The notes beneath the pieces were generated by a model. It had not been told where the DNA came from and searched no databases. It saw only the letters and a program-made list of their open reading frames with translations. A stretch of DNA of 64,000 nt from Paraniabella ginsengisoli. GTDB lineage: Bacteria; Bacteroidota; Bacteroidia; Chitinophagales; Chitinophagaceae. Made by a program: the position numbers and the translations under genes. The stretch is from assembly GCF_022513635.1 (NCBI RefSeq), contig NZ_JAKWBL010000001.1, positions 806,001 through 870,000 on the forward strand. Reading direction: 5' to 3'. Below are positions 10,007 through 19,448 of this stretch, piece by piece (position 1 is the first letter of the stretch; each line of letters opens with the position of its first letter).

Positions 10007-11068
10007 CTATTTCCACGCTATTGAGCATTTCCCAATAGCATAGAAATTCCTGTTATTGACCTTAGTCATCGCTGTATAAATAACAGTAAAAGTTCCATCT
10101 TTTTCAGGTATTGCGCACAGTGGTGTACGTGTATAATGGTCGCCCGGCTCGGCCCATGTATTATTAATTGACTGTATTTTAATCCTCGTTTCTTTTTTCC
10201 AGTTCACACCGTCATCCGAAAGGCTATAACCAATTTCCTGGTCACCAAACGAATCGAAGATCATTATATACTTACCATTCTTTAATTGATACACGATTTC
10301 GTTTTCCATAAACTCATCCGCAACCTTTAACGGATTAAAGCCATCTGGCATGCGTTTCCACGGGCCGTTTAAGTTTTTTGCAAAAGCCATACCCGTTGGC
10401 CAGCCACCTTTCGGTGTGTGATAATGCCCGTCGTACATCGCATACCAGCTATTGCCGGCTTTATAAGGAAAGAAAGAGGCTATTGCTTGCTGGCCTTCCC
10501 ACGGTTGAGATTCTCCATCCGGCTCCAGCATAATGCCCATGTCAGCATAAGGTCCCGCAATACCTTCTTTGCCTTTTACAACCGACATTGCCCGCCAAAT
10601 CCGCCCCTGGTAATCGTTTCCGGTGATTTCACCTTTAGTGCTATCACCGCCGCGATAAGCAACATAAAAAATATTCCATACATTTTCCGCTTCGTTAAAA
10701 ATCACTGCATTCACCCAAACTTCCGCACGTGGGTTGGTATGTGTTCTTCCCGGAATGCTGGGCACTATAGTTGATTGTCGTTTCCAGTTCACAGCATCTT
10801 TGCTTGTCCAGTAAGCAATTCTCATATCCCTGTGCGGCCGCTCAAACATTTCATTCACAAACATGTGATATACGTTGTCAAGTTTCACTACCTGGCCCGT
10901 TTCAAACCCTGATCTGTTGCCACTTGCCAGCACATCGGGGTGGCTCGATGCAATTACCGGGCCTTTATGTTCACTCACCATTTTTAATTTTGGTTGTGCT
11001 ATTGCAGTAAAGTACATCATGCATACAAAAGCAAGAAATAATAAAGAACGTCGAAAATTATTGGTCAT
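10007..11068 (-). CDS. secreted beta-propeller glycosidase, family unassigned
   Basis: This is an intact protein of about 353 residues, counting from the ATG at 11068, which gives a clean signal peptide (FRRSLLFLAFVCMMYFTAIA). The open frame extends 25 codons further upstream into a dispersed repeat, and I reject that start. Blade-like strings such as KLDNVYHMFVNEMFE, MRIAYWTSKDAVNWKR, NSWYAMYDGHYHTPKGGWPT and MENEIVYQLKNGKYIMIFDS resemble GH43/GH32/GH130-like propellers, but no single family is recognisable. It is convergent with the CE12 gene and lies 3' of the GH28 gene on the same strand, about 120 bp apart. Membership of the pectin PUL is inferred from neighbours only. Confidence 0.65.
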   Translation of the reverse strand: MTNNFRRSLLFLAFVCMMYFTAIAQPKLKMVSEHKGPVIASSHPDVLASGNRSGFETGQVVKLDNVYHMFVNEMFERPHRDMRIAYWTSKDAVNWKRQSTIVPSIPGRTHTNPRAEVWVNAVIFNEAENVWNIFYVAYRGGDSTKGEITGNDYQGRIWRAMSVVKGKEGIAGPYADMGIMLEPDGESQPWEGQQAIASFFPYKAGNSWYAMYDGHYHTPKGGWPTGMAFAKNLNGPWKRMPDGFNPLKVADEFMENEIVYQLKNGKYIMIFDSFGDQEIGYSLSDDGVNWKKETRIKIQSINNTWAEPGDHYTRTPLCAIPEKDGTFTVIYTAMTKVNNRNFYAIGKCSIAWK

Positions 11069-11111
11069 TGTATTTGAATATTTGTGAAGTTTTTTTGAGT
11101 CATCAATCAAT

Positions 11112-11145
11112 ATATGGCATCGGTATTGCGTCGCACTTTTCAACT
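11112..11145. repeat. dispersed intergenic repeat (TTGCGTCGCAC family), copy A
   Basis: This copy shares the core ATTGCGTCGCACT and flanking bases with copies at 17098 and 47267. Aligned, the three suggest ATGGCAGCGATATTGCGTCGCACTCTTCAACT-like sequence with a few substitutions each (full unit about 32 bp). It lies just upstream of the minus-strand propeller gene. Confidence 0.7.
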
Positions 11146-11189
11146 ATAAAATATATAATTCATCCTACATAAACGCAGTTGAATCCTAT

Positions 11190-12827
11190 TTATCTCTTTA
11201 ATGGCGCGCTTGCTTTATCAGGTTGCCAAAAATGTTTCTTCCAGTTTTGAGGTTTGGCAGGAATGGTTTTAATAAATTTTATATTATTTGATAATGGACC
11301 GGTTACATTTGTAGTCAATCCTTTTCCTGGCGAAGTAAATCGCACGTTTTTGAAGATTATATTTCTAACATCCAATAAATTGATTCCCGGATTTTGTACA
11401 TTCAATTCAGCATTTTTGATAGTAAATCCATCTACATCAGCTGCTGCGATAAGGTTCTCAACATTTCCTTTTATATTTTCTATTGAAACATTGGTTAACG
11501 GGCTTTCAGGAATAGCAGTAGCTTTTATCAACTGATTGGTACTTTCAATAATAAAATTTTTTGCAGTTATGTTTCTGAACATCGGTGTTAATTCATTCTT
11601 TTCTCTTGGCGGATAGCGAGATGCCATACTGCCAACATGTTGTGCGCTGCCGAGCATATCCCATTCAAAAGCGTATTTAGCGTCGCTTATTCTTATATTT
11701 TCATAAAAAAGATTTTCACCTCCGCCGCCTCTTGGCCTGCGCGTTTTAAATCTGATGGCCGATCTTGTTTTATTAAACACGCAATCATGCACATAAAGAT
11801 TACGTATCATTGATGCCGTTTCACTTCCACAGGTAATGCCACCATGGCCCTCTTTGGCAAGGTTATAACGTACCACTACATTTTCTGTAGGGCGATTCAC
11901 ACGAAGGCCATCATAACCTCTTCCGGCTTTAATAGTAAAACAATCATCGCCGCAACTAAGCGTGCAATATTCAATCAGCACATTTCTGGAAGATTCGATA
12001 TCAATACCGTCGCCTCTTGGTATTCCAACGGAGTGAACGGTTACACCACGTATAATAACGCTGTCGCAGTAAACAGGAACAATATTCCAAAAGGCTGTGT
12101 TTTCAAGTGAAATCCCTTCTATCAATACATTGCTGCAATTGATAGGAGAGATGAACATGGGCGGAAAGATAAAATCACCATTGTGACCTTCATATACTCT
12201 TTCTGCTACAGGTGTTGTATGCGATACAACATTTTCAATCACATCTTTTGTCATAATTTGCTTCCGTACTGATCCATCTTTTGCTGGCCCGATTAATTTC
12301 CCTTTACCTGTTACTGCTATATTTCGTTGCCCGTTTGCGTAAATGCAAGCGCCCAACGACATTACTTCTATACCTTCATTCCTTGTAAAAACTGCTGGTC
12401 GATAATCCTCCACTTCACCACTAAAATAAAGTTCGGCACCTTTAGCTATTTCAAGATTTACGTTGCTCTTCAGTTCAATGCGCCCGGTATGCCAACGTCC
12501 TTTTGGGATAATGACTTTACCACCGCCTTGCTGATGTACCTTATCTATCGTTGCTTGAATTTCTTTGGTAACTTTTGTTCCTTCCTTAGCGCCCAACGAT
12601 AGAATAGTTACACTTAATGCGGGAAATTCCGGCCTTTGCAATTGAGGCATAGCGAATGGGGCTTTAATTGGCTCAATATGTTCTGTTATCGCAGAAACGC
12701 CAACTTGCGTCGCAACAGGTATGCTGTCTTTTTTAGTGTACTGAAAAATACTATTTGCAAAAGCGGTATAAGCGTTGGTTGTTAATATTAAATGGAATAT
12801 GGCTTTAAGAAAGAAATCGCGGGTCAT
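11190..12827 (-). CDS. GH28 polygalacturonase
   Basis: This right-handed parallel beta-helix hydrolase cleaves alpha-1,4-galacturonosyl bonds in pectin or rhamnogalacturonan. The four GH28 signatures are present in order: RGDGIDIESSRN (271-282), SCGDDCF with the catalytic Asp pair (about 291-297), GHGGITCGSE (327-336) and RFKTRRPRGG (359-368). A leader (FFLKAIFHLILTTNAYTAFA) predicts export. The gene is uninterrupted, with 545 residues, within the usual 430-550 range. It is transcribed away from the NUDIX gene and toward the propeller gene downstream. Together with the CE12, GH105 and GH106 genes it points to a pectic, rhamnogalacturonan-like substrate. Confidence 0.9.
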   Translation of the reverse strand: MTRDFFLKAIFHLILTTNAYTAFANSIFQYTKKDSIPVATQVGVSAITEHIEPIKAPFAMPQLQRPEFPALSVTILSLGAKEGTKVTKEIQATIDKVHQQGGGKVIIPKGRWHTGRIELKSNVNLEIAKGAELYFSGEVEDYRPAVFTRNEGIEVMSLGACIYANGQRNIAVTGKGKLIGPAKDGSVRKQIMTKDVIENVVSHTTPVAERVYEGHNGDFIFPPMFISPINCSNVLIEGISLENTAFWNIVPVYCDSVIIRGVTVHSVGIPRGDGIDIESSRNVLIEYCTLSCGDDCFTIKAGRGYDGLRVNRPTENVVVRYNLAKEGHGGITCGSETASMIRNLYVHDCVFNKTRSAIRFKTRRPRGGGGENLFYENIRISDAKYAFEWDMLGSAQHVGSMASRYPPREKNELTPMFRNITAKNFIIESTNQLIKATAIPESPLTNVSIENIKGNVENLIAAADVDGFTIKNAELNVQNPGINLLDVRNIIFKNVRFTSPGKGLTTNVTGPLSNNIKFIKTIPAKPQNWKKHFWQPDKASAPLKR

Positions 12828-12960
12828 GCTATTGTTTAATTTGGACTGAATTTACATGCCTGAAAGACGGTTTGCTATAAAATGTCTAATCGACATTTAT
12901 TAAAGATAGAGTTTTTGATGGATAAGCTGTCAATTTTCAGTCACAATTTAAACAATCGGA

Positions 12961-13583
12961 TTAGGACAAATACGCATTCACCACATCCCTTATAGACGGA
13001 TAAGCTTTAGCCAAATACTGATTCATATCCTCCTTTTTTACCCATTCGATCTTTTCAATATCTTCCTCAGTTTGACCAATCAGCTTTTCTGCGAGGGCAC
13101 TTTTCATCAAAAACCAATGAGATTCTTTCATAATATGATGCGTTCCCTGCTCGTAACTATGATATGTAGTCGCCAAAAATTGTTTCAATTCCGGATTTTG
13201 CAAACCTGTTTCTTCCCGCACTTCTCTTAAAGCACATTCCTCAATGGTTTCGCCTTTATCCAGGTGGCCTTTTGGTAAATCCCAAGCGCCTCTGCGGAAG
13301 ATCATCAGTAATTCTTCATTTTCATTAATAACTAATCCGCCGCCTGCTACATGCACTTCAAATTTTTTAAAAACTGGCTTTTCAGCTCGCCAAGATCAGC
13401 ATGAAGAAATATGCCCCGCCTGATTTCGGGCAAATTAATTTCATGAAGCATCGATTTTATAGTGTGCATGTCCAACTCATCTATAAAAATAGTCTCTGGC
13501 TGATGGTGCCATTTTTCCAGTTGTTCGTCCAGGGCATCAACCAAATAAACGGGTTTGTTGTGTATATAAATAGTAATCTGCAT
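12961..13583 (-). CDS. NUDIX hydrolase with N-terminal extension (frameshifted)
   Basis: This is a nucleotide- or sugar-nucleotide-pyrophosphatase type protein. The NUDIX box reads GHLDKGETIEECALREVREE followed by TG, with the REVREE metal ligands intact. I chose ATG 13583 (MQITIYIHNKPVYLVDALDE). The first about 75 residues form a small extra domain seen in Bacteroidota relatives, and the NUDIX domain follows. The two halves lie in different frames; one base missing from the T run at 13363-13368 (plus strand) joins LKSQFLKKFE to VHVAGGGLVINENEE. It is divergent from pyrE with about 80 bp between starts. The substrate cannot be predicted. Confidence 0.8.
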
Positions 13584-13664
13584 AACTATGTGGATTATAA
13601 AACCCAGCTTTTTAACGCCGGAGTTTGAGAAACGTATATTTTCGCAACCTAAAATTAGCATATA

Positions 13665-14296
13665 ATGAATGATGCAAAAGTTGTTGCAGAAAAATTATTA
13701 CAGGCCAATGCCGTAAAATTAAGTCCCGAAAATCCGTTTACCTGGGCAAGCGGCTGGAAAAGCCCCATTTATTGCGACAACCGAAGCGTGTTATCTTATC
13801 CCTTTATCCGCGATTTTATCAAAAGCGAAATGTGCAATGTGTTGTTTGAAGAATTTGCAGATGCCGATGCTTTGGCGGGTGTGGCTACAGCCGGAATTGC
13901 CTGGGGAGCGATGGCGCCGATCAGTTAAAACTTCCTTTTTTATATGTTCGTCCAAAGCCCAAAGATCACGGATTGGGTAATCAAATTGAAGGGCGTTATG
14001 AGCCAGGACAAAAAATTGTGGTGATAGAAGATTTGGTAAGCACAGGAAAAAGTAGTTTGCAGGCAGTAGATGCATTAGAAGGAGCGGGGCTGGAAATTGT
14101 TGGAATGGTGTCGATTTTTACTTACGACTTTTCTATTGCAAGAGAAGCTTTTGAAAAGCGCAATATAAAATATCACCCTTTAACCAGCTATCCTGTCTTG
14201 CTAGAGCTTGCTCAGGAAAAGGGAATGATACAAGCAGAACAGGCAACTCAATTGTTAAGTTGGAGAGAGGATCCTGCCAATTGGACAGGAGTATAA
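13665..14296 (+). CDS. pyrE: orotate phosphoribosyltransferase (frameshifted)
   Basis: It converts orotate and PRPP to orotidine-5-phosphate in pyrimidine synthesis in the cytoplasm. The PRPP loop VVIEDLVSTGKSS is intact, as are the N-terminal FTWASGWKSPIYCDNR and YVRPKPKDHG. A single base is missing near 13914-13918 (GGCGCC for GGCGGCC), which stops the first frame at PIS. Restored, the sequence reads through GAMAADQLKLPFLYVRP, and the protein is about 210 residues, the family norm. A pathway gene this basic is unlikely to be dead, which supports sequence error. The terminator at 14334 follows directly. Confidence 0.9.
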
Positions 14297-14333
14297 TTAC
14301 GGTCTATATTATTTCTCACTGAGGAATTACAAT

Positions 14334-14376
14334 AAAAAAAGCGAGCCACTTCAAGTAAGAAGTGGCTCGCTTTTTT
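14334..14376 (+). terminator. strong Rho-independent terminator after pyrE
   Basis: GCGAGCCACTTC (14341-14352) pairs perfectly with GAAGTGGCTCGC (14359-14370) around a six-base loop. An A tract precedes it and T6 follows, so it can work in both directions, but pyrE is the only gene ending here. Confidence 0.9.
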
Positions 14377-15121
14377 ATGTTAGCTAAATTGAATTTAAGC
14401 ATCAATTCTCTCATTTTTCCACTTCTGTATTTTTCATAACTGTTAAAATAATTTTTAGTACCTGCTTTTAAAAACATAAAAATTTCGTTTTTAATGCTTT
14501 TTGTTTCTGTAAGAAAAGTGCCGAAAAATATACTAATTATATTAGTATATTTTTAAATTCTTATCATGTCTTTTGTTACTAAAAATAATAGTCATCAATA
14601 TTTGTATAATATATTATTTATTAATCATTTGTAAATTATATATATTGTAAAATATAATTTCCTACAGGAAGTTAAGGATCAATTCTACTGTGAAAATTAC
14701 CTTTTGAATATTTTTGCCTTTGTTGCATAATAACTATTTCATTTTAAATTTATTATATTAGTTAAATGAAAATATTTTTGATATAATTTTCGAATTATAA
14801 ATTCTTATTATTTCATTTTGTTATCTCAAGTTATTATGAAGGATAAAAAATCTGAAAATGTATAAAACGAAGAACACATTGAAATGAAAGAGCGGTTCTA
14901 TCTAAAATTAAATTTTAGATAGAACCGCTCTAGAAGACGTATAAATTAATCACTTTTTTTATGACATATTAACTCATCCCCCACCCTAACGAAGAAGTGA
15001 GAAAGACTCTTTCTTGAAAATTTGAAGCGTATATTTTGAATGATGAAAATCGAACCTAATTTAATTGCGCCGAAATGGCAGTTTGTCGATTAAGGATTTA
15101 ATCTCTAACAGGAGCATTTTT
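14377..15121. other. AT-rich intergenic stretch without recognisable gene
   Basis: This stretch of about 745 bp is very AT-rich, with many TATAT and ATTAT strings and no open frame of credible length on either strand. I see no tRNA-like or known riboswitch pattern. It contains the long palindrome at 14889-14931. The stretch after about 14930 forms the 3' side of the minus-strand gene ending at 15122. A small RNA, a lost gene or a horizontally acquired scrap cannot be excluded. Confidence 0.5.
14889..14931. repeat. 43-bp perfect palindrome
   Basis: The arms AGAGCGGTTCTATCTAAAAT plus one more T (21 bp) are exact inverted copies around a single central base. There is no T tract on either side, so an ordinary terminator is unlikely. 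It sits in the AT-rich gap between pyrE and the minus-strand sigma-factor operon. Confidence 0.75.
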
Positions 15122-16462
15122 TTAATTGACTTCTATTTTTACCAAGGCTTTTTTATCAAGCTTAAAGTTTTTCCATTTTGACTTTTTGATAAACTCAATA
15201 GCTTTTTTGGTTAAAATTTCATCAGGGCTTTCCACAATAGTAAAATCCACCGGATCTCCATTTTCGTCAACTGTAAATTTTATTTGCAGCGTTTTGGTGG
15301 CTTTCGATTTATCCACCCCCAGGTTGCTGCCCAGTTCCTGGTAAAAGTCAGACCAGCCTTCTTCGGGGTAAATAACCTCCTCATTTGGCGCTTCAGTTTT
15401 TGCTTTGAATTTTTGGAAATCGCCTAATTTACCCTTCCTTTTCTGTTGGCCATACCCAACAACTACCGTCTCATTTAAATCCTGATCCATTTTCGAAAGT
15501 GTAATATTATTACTTTTTCCAGGTGTAAGAGTAGCTACTGTTTGCTGATAGCTAACCATAGATATGGTTGCTTTCACACTACTATCGTCAGCGGGTAGCG
15601 CAAAACTGCCATCTGAGTTGGTAACTGTTCCCTTATTTGGCGAAAAGGCGATTGTAGCAGAGGGGACAGGAATACCTCGTTTGTCAGTTACTTTCCCGTA
15701 AATCATCTTCGGCGGTTGTGACGTTATCGCGGCCTTTAATTCGTTTTTCGATCGAGCATAGGCTTTGTCTCCTCTGATCATAAGCTGTTGGCTAACGTTA
15801 AAATCTTGCTGTTGAGCCGGTTGGGCTTCGCTGTTGGTGGCAGCTATTAAAGGTGCATCTGGGGTTACTTCTGCCGCTGCTTCTACAGGTACCGTACTAT
15901 TTTTCGATTCAGAAAATGCATTTATCTTTGATTTTCCTTTAGAAAGATCAGCGACAGGCTGTTCAGCCACTAATGGCGTTGGAATTTTACCTGCTTTCTT
16001 TATATCCGTGAGGGCGGTTTCAACAGAATCTGAATTTTGCAGAGCCGGAGCAGGTTTTTGTTCTTCAGCCGTTGGCGTCTCTATTACAGCAACAGGACTT
16101 TTCCCAATTCCGTTTTGATCCTTTTGAGTAAACCACCAAATGCTGCTGGCAATAATACCCAGGCTACAAGCCGCAGCCGCCCAACGCCACCAACTATTAT
16201 TATTTTTTGTAATAGGAACTACCAGGTTCTCTTTTTCCTGGGTGCCTAAAATGGCAGCTCTTATATCGTTCAGATGCTTATCAACAATAGCTGCATTTGC
16301 ATTTCTAAACCCTCTAAACCCGTCAATGGCGTCTGCCAGCAGCGGGTCGCTCAACGCAGCTTTTTCCATATCATGCATTTCTTGTGCATTCATGCTGCCG
16401 CTCAGATATCTTTTAATATCTTCCGGCCCATAAAACGGATATGTATTATTAGTTTGCTGCAT
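15122..16462 (-). CDS. membrane protein with anti-sigma-like N-terminus, carboxypeptidase-regulatory-like domain and TonB-like C-terminus
   Basis: This 446-residue protein is encoded with an ECF sigma factor, overlapping it by 14 bp. Residues 1-90 (GPEDIKRYLSGSMNAQEMHD) resemble the zinc-finger-less cytoplasmic part of anti-sigma proteins. One membrane segment follows at about 92-110 (WWRWAAAACSLGIIASSIWW). A low-complexity periplasmic linker comes next, then a carboxypeptidase-regulatory-like fold (KMIYGKVTDKRGIPVPSATI) and the short string NETVVVGYGQQKRKGK, the segment normally found just before the plug of SusC receptors. The C terminus (LQIKFTVDENGDPVDFTIVE) looks like a TonB C-terminal domain. 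A role in sensing or relaying an envelope signal to the sigma factor is inferred. There is no frameshift. Confidence 0.65.
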   Translation of the reverse strand: MQQTNNTYPFYGPEDIKRYLSGSMNAQEMHDMEKAALSDPLLADAIDGFRGFRNANAAIVDKHLNDIRAAILGTQEKENLVVPITKNNNSWWRWAAAACSLGIIASSIWWFTQKDQNGIGKSPVAVIETPTAEEQKPAPALQNSDSVETALTDIKKAGKIPTPLVAEQPVADLSKGKSKINAFSESKNSTVPVEAAAEVTPDAPLIAATNSEAQPAQQQDFNVSQQLMIRGDKAYARSKNELKAAITSQPPKMIYGKVTDKRGIPVPSATIAFSPNKGTVTNSDGSFALPADDSSVKATISMVSYQQTVATLTPGKSNNITLSKMDQDLNETVVVGYGQQKRKGKLGDFQKFKAKTEAPNEEVIYPEEGWSDFYQELGSNLGVDKSKATKTLQIKFTVDENGDPVDFTIVESPDEILTKKAIEFIKKSKWKNFKLDKKALVKIEVN

Positions 16463-17027
16463 TTTTTTCCATACAAATTTTAAGATTACGCCGTCCGTTC
16501 TGTATCAGGCTGCGTACTTTATTCCAATCCATGCCTGTTGTTTCCGAAATCTCGTTGTAACATTTACTATCGTAATAAAATAATCGGATGCTGCTTTTTT
16601 GCTCTTCCGGCAATTTTTCGATGCATTTTTCGAGCCTTTTAAAAGCTTCCTCCTTTTCTATTATACTATCCAGATGCGAAAAATCGTCCGATTGCACAGT
16701 GTGCTGTTCTAAATTTACGGTAATATGCTTTTTGGCGCTGCGTAATTGCATCAGGCAATAATTTTTAGTAAGCACATACACCCAGCTTTTAAAATTTTGA
16801 ATGTCGTGATGCGGTATCTTGCGCAACAATTCCTGGTAAATATTCATTACCGCATCTTTTGCATCATCAGCGTCTTCCAGATATTTCAGGCATACACCAT
16901 ATAGCAAATCGCTGTAGCGCAGGTATAGCTCCGCCAATGCCTGCTGATCGCCGGTTTGCTTAAACTCAAGCAACAAGCTGTCATCACTTGCCTCTTTAAG
17001 AGATGTTATTTTAAAAACCTGCGCCAA
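16449..17027 (-). CDS. ECF-type RNA polymerase sigma factor
   Basis: This 192-residue extracytoplasmic-function sigma factor would direct RNA polymerase to a small envelope-linked regulon. Region 2 is visible in LYLRYSDLLYGVCLKYLEDADDAKDAVMNI and the following FKSWVYVLTKNYCLMQLR, and region 4 in LPEEQKSSIRLFYYD and ISETTGMDWNKVRSLIQNGR. The start MAQVFKITSLKEAS is an ATG at 17027. The stop overlaps the start of the downstream membrane protein by 14 bp, which implies translational coupling. The operon is divergent from the VWA protein gene at 17341. Confidence 0.9.
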   Translation of the reverse strand: MAQVFKITSLKEASDDSLLLEFKQTGDQQALAELYLRYSDLLYGVCLKYLEDADDAKDAVMNIYQELLRKIPHHDIQNFKSWVYVLTKNYCLMQLRSAKKHITVNLEQHTVQSDDFSHLDSIIEKEEAFKRLEKCIEKLPEEQKSSIRLFYYDSKCYNEISETTGMDWNKVRSLIQNGRRNLKICMEKNAAN

Positions 17028-17097
17028 ATATTTTTACCCCCGCCCCCTGAAGGGGAGTTTTTAACAATTATTATTATGAACTCAGCTTCTGTAATTC

Positions 17098-17128
17098 TAT
17101 CAGCGAAATTGCGTCGCACTCTTCAACT
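17098..17128. repeat. dispersed intergenic repeat (TTGCGTCGCAC family), copy B
   Basis: CAGCGAAATTGCGTCGCACT with CTTCAACT following matches copies at 11112 and 47267. After the core this copy continues with ACATAACTGAACAATGATGC, which loosely parallels the continuation of copy C, so the unit may be longer than 32 bp. Confidence 0.7.
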
Positions 17129-17225
17129 TTAGCACATAACTGAACAATGATGCAAAAATCCAAAAGATTACACATGCAATTTAAGATTTTCTGATTTGAA
17201 CCGAATGCATCATCATTACAATGTG

Positions 17226-17266
17226 ACATAGACCTCCGAGGTTTTCAAAACCTCGGAGGTCTATGT
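17226..17266. repeat. 41-bp palindromic repeat (CCGAGGTTTTC family), copy 1
   Basis: Twenty-base arms (ACATAGACCTCCGAGGTTTT and its exact complement) flank a single C. The core CCGAGGTTTTCAAAACCTCGG recurs at 34206-34226. It is located upstream of the VWA gene, so it is not simply a 3'-end terminator. Confidence 0.8.
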
Positions 17267-17340
17267 GGAGGTAGGATGGGCGGTATTTATGCAATCCTCT
17301 TCTTTCCTGCATCTTATGTTCATACATCAAAAATAATTTT

Positions 17341-19306
17341 ATGAAATACATAAAAATTTTAACTGCATCTACATTATGTATCGCTTTACTGGCCTTTACC
17401 ATTGTAAAAAAGAGCATCAATGGAAAAATTGTGGATGAAAATAATCAACCCATTACCGCTGCTATTGTTCAGGAAAAAGGAACATCAAATTCAGCTACCA
17501 CTGGTGATAATGGAAATTTTTCAATGGATATAGAAAACGACAAATCGGTGTTAGTTATTACTGCTGTCGGTTTTCAGCAGCAGGAAATTAAGGTTGGAGC
17601 AAAAACGAAGATGCACATCGTTCTAAAAAATGTCAATCAAAACTTAGAGGAAGTGGTCGTAGTTGGGTACGGCACTCAACAGAAAAGCGCCATTGTTGGA
17701 AGTGTTGCCAATGTTGCTGCTTTTGGCAAACAAAAAAGTCAAATGACAAGTGTAAGAGCTGCCGTCGCTGATCACGTAAGAGGGCTTGTTGCTCAACACG
17801 ATAGCAGGCGCAACAATACCAATTTCAGCCGCGAAGGATATGATCATATTCAGGAAAACCCATTTTTAAAATCAAAAGAAAATCCGCTTTCTACTTTTTC
17901 GATTGATGTGGACGGCGCTTCTTATAGCAACATCAGAAGATTTATTAATAATGGACAATTGCCGCCAGCCGGAGCGGTGCGTATTGAAGAAATGATTAAT
18001 TACTTCACATATAATTATCCGCAGCCCTCTAACAACGAGCCTTTCAGCATTAATACAGAATATACCGTTTGTCCCTGGAATGAAAAGCACCAGTTGATAT
18101 CAATCGGCCTGCAGGGTAAAAAATACCAACTGAAAATTTACCAGCTGCCAATATCGTTTTTCTGATTGATGTAAGCGGCAGCATGTCGTCGCCCGACAAA
18201 TTGCCGTTGGTTCAATCTTCCATGAAATTGCTGGCCGACCAATTAAGGCCGCAGGATAAAATGGCAATGGTTGTATATGCAGGTAGCGCAGGCGTTGTAT
18301 TGCCTTCTACCGAAGGAAATGAAACTATTAAAATAAAAGATGCTATCGATCGATTGCAGGCTGGGGGCTCTACAGCGGGTGGCGCCGGTATTCAGCTGGC
18401 TTATAAAATAGCACAGGAAAATTTCATAAAAAATGGTAATAACCGAATTGTGCTTTGTACTGACGGTGATTTTAACGTAGGTCAAAGCAGCGATGATGAA
18501 CTGGAAAGAATGATTGAGGAAAAAGAAAGACCGGTATTTTCTTAACGGTATTGGGTTATGGAACGGGCAATTATCAGGACGCCAAAATGCAGAAGCTTGC
18601 CAACAAAGGAAACGGAAATCATGCATATATTGATAATCTAAGCGAAGCTAGAAAAGTATTGATCAGCCAGTTTGGTGGCACTATGTTCACCATTGCGAAG
18701 GACGTAAAATTGCAGATAGAATTTAATCCGGCAAAAGTGCAGGGCTATCGATTGATTGGTTATGAAAACAGGATGCTTGCCAATGAAGATTTTAATGATG
18801 ACAAAAAAGATGCAGGCGAACTAGGCAGCGGGCATACCGTTACAGCTTTGTACGAAATAATACCAGTCGGTATTAATGCACCGGAACTAAAAATTGTGGA
18901 TGATTTAAAATATCACAATAACAAAGAAGCAGCTTCTGGCTTTGCAAATAGCAATGAAGTGATGACGGTTAAATTCAGGTATAAGAAACCAGATGGAGAT
19001 AAAAGCTTGTTATTACAAAAAGTAATTGCAGGAAGCCCGGTTACCTTTAGAAATGCGAGTGAAAATATTCATTTAGCTGCAGGTCTTGCACAGTTCGGCA
19101 TGTTGCTTAGAAATTCTGAATATAAAGGAACTGGTGGTTATGAATTGGCGCAACAGATCATTTCTCAAACTTCTAAAACGGATAAAGATGGTTACCGAAA
19201 GGAGTTGCTTGAACTTTTAAAAACAGTCAGAAAAATTCAAAATATCAATAACGAGCAAACAAAAATCTCTGATGAGTATTCATTAGAATTTCTATCAAAG
19301 AATTAA
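17341..19306 (+). CDS. von Willebrand factor A domain protein with SusC-like N-terminal module (frameshifted)
   Basis: After a signal-like segment (LTASTLCIALLAFTIV) come a carboxypeptidase-regulatory-like domain (INGKIVDENNQPITAAIVQE) and the SusC-type string NLEEVVVVGYGTQQKS. Next are a YfbK-like region (PLSTFSIDVDGASYSNIRRF) and a VWA domain with the metal-binding motif FLIDVSGSMSS and a later LCTDGDFNVG. The C-terminal YfbK-type extension ends EYSLEFLSKN. Two single-base losses, in the A run at 18118-18123 and near 18540 (TTTTCTTAA for TTTTCTTTAA), split it into three frames. The restored length is about 655 residues. The role is unknown; VWA proteins of this type bind partners or metal at the envelope. 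Confidence 0.8.
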
Positions 19307-19448
19307 ATAATTTAATTTACACTATACTGATAATCAAGTTATTTTAAGTATTTATAAAAAGCAGGCCTGATCATTTACGAAATTTGGCACAATATTTTGA
19401 TAAGGTAGGTCGAAAATTGAATCCTAAGTAAACTTAAAATTAAAAATT

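Larger units (their letters stand above)
17028..17340. other. divergent intergenic region loaded with repeats
   Basis: This 313-bp gap between the sigma factor and the VWA gene holds three unrelated repeat-like elements. They are a GC-rich CCCCCGCCCCCTGAAGGGG string at 17037-17055, copy B of the TTGCGTCGCAC family (17098-17128) and the long palindrome at 17226-17266. No gene or recognisable promoter consensus could be fixed between them. Confidence 0.6.

Noticed and set aside
11066..11143. N-terminal extension of the minus-strand propeller enzyme from 11143
   Set aside because: The extra 25 codons run through a dispersed repeat and would bury the signal peptide that starts at 11068.
14889..14931. 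Rho-independent terminator
   Set aside because: There is no T tract on either side and no gene end nearby on the plus strand after the pyrE terminator about 510 bp earlier.
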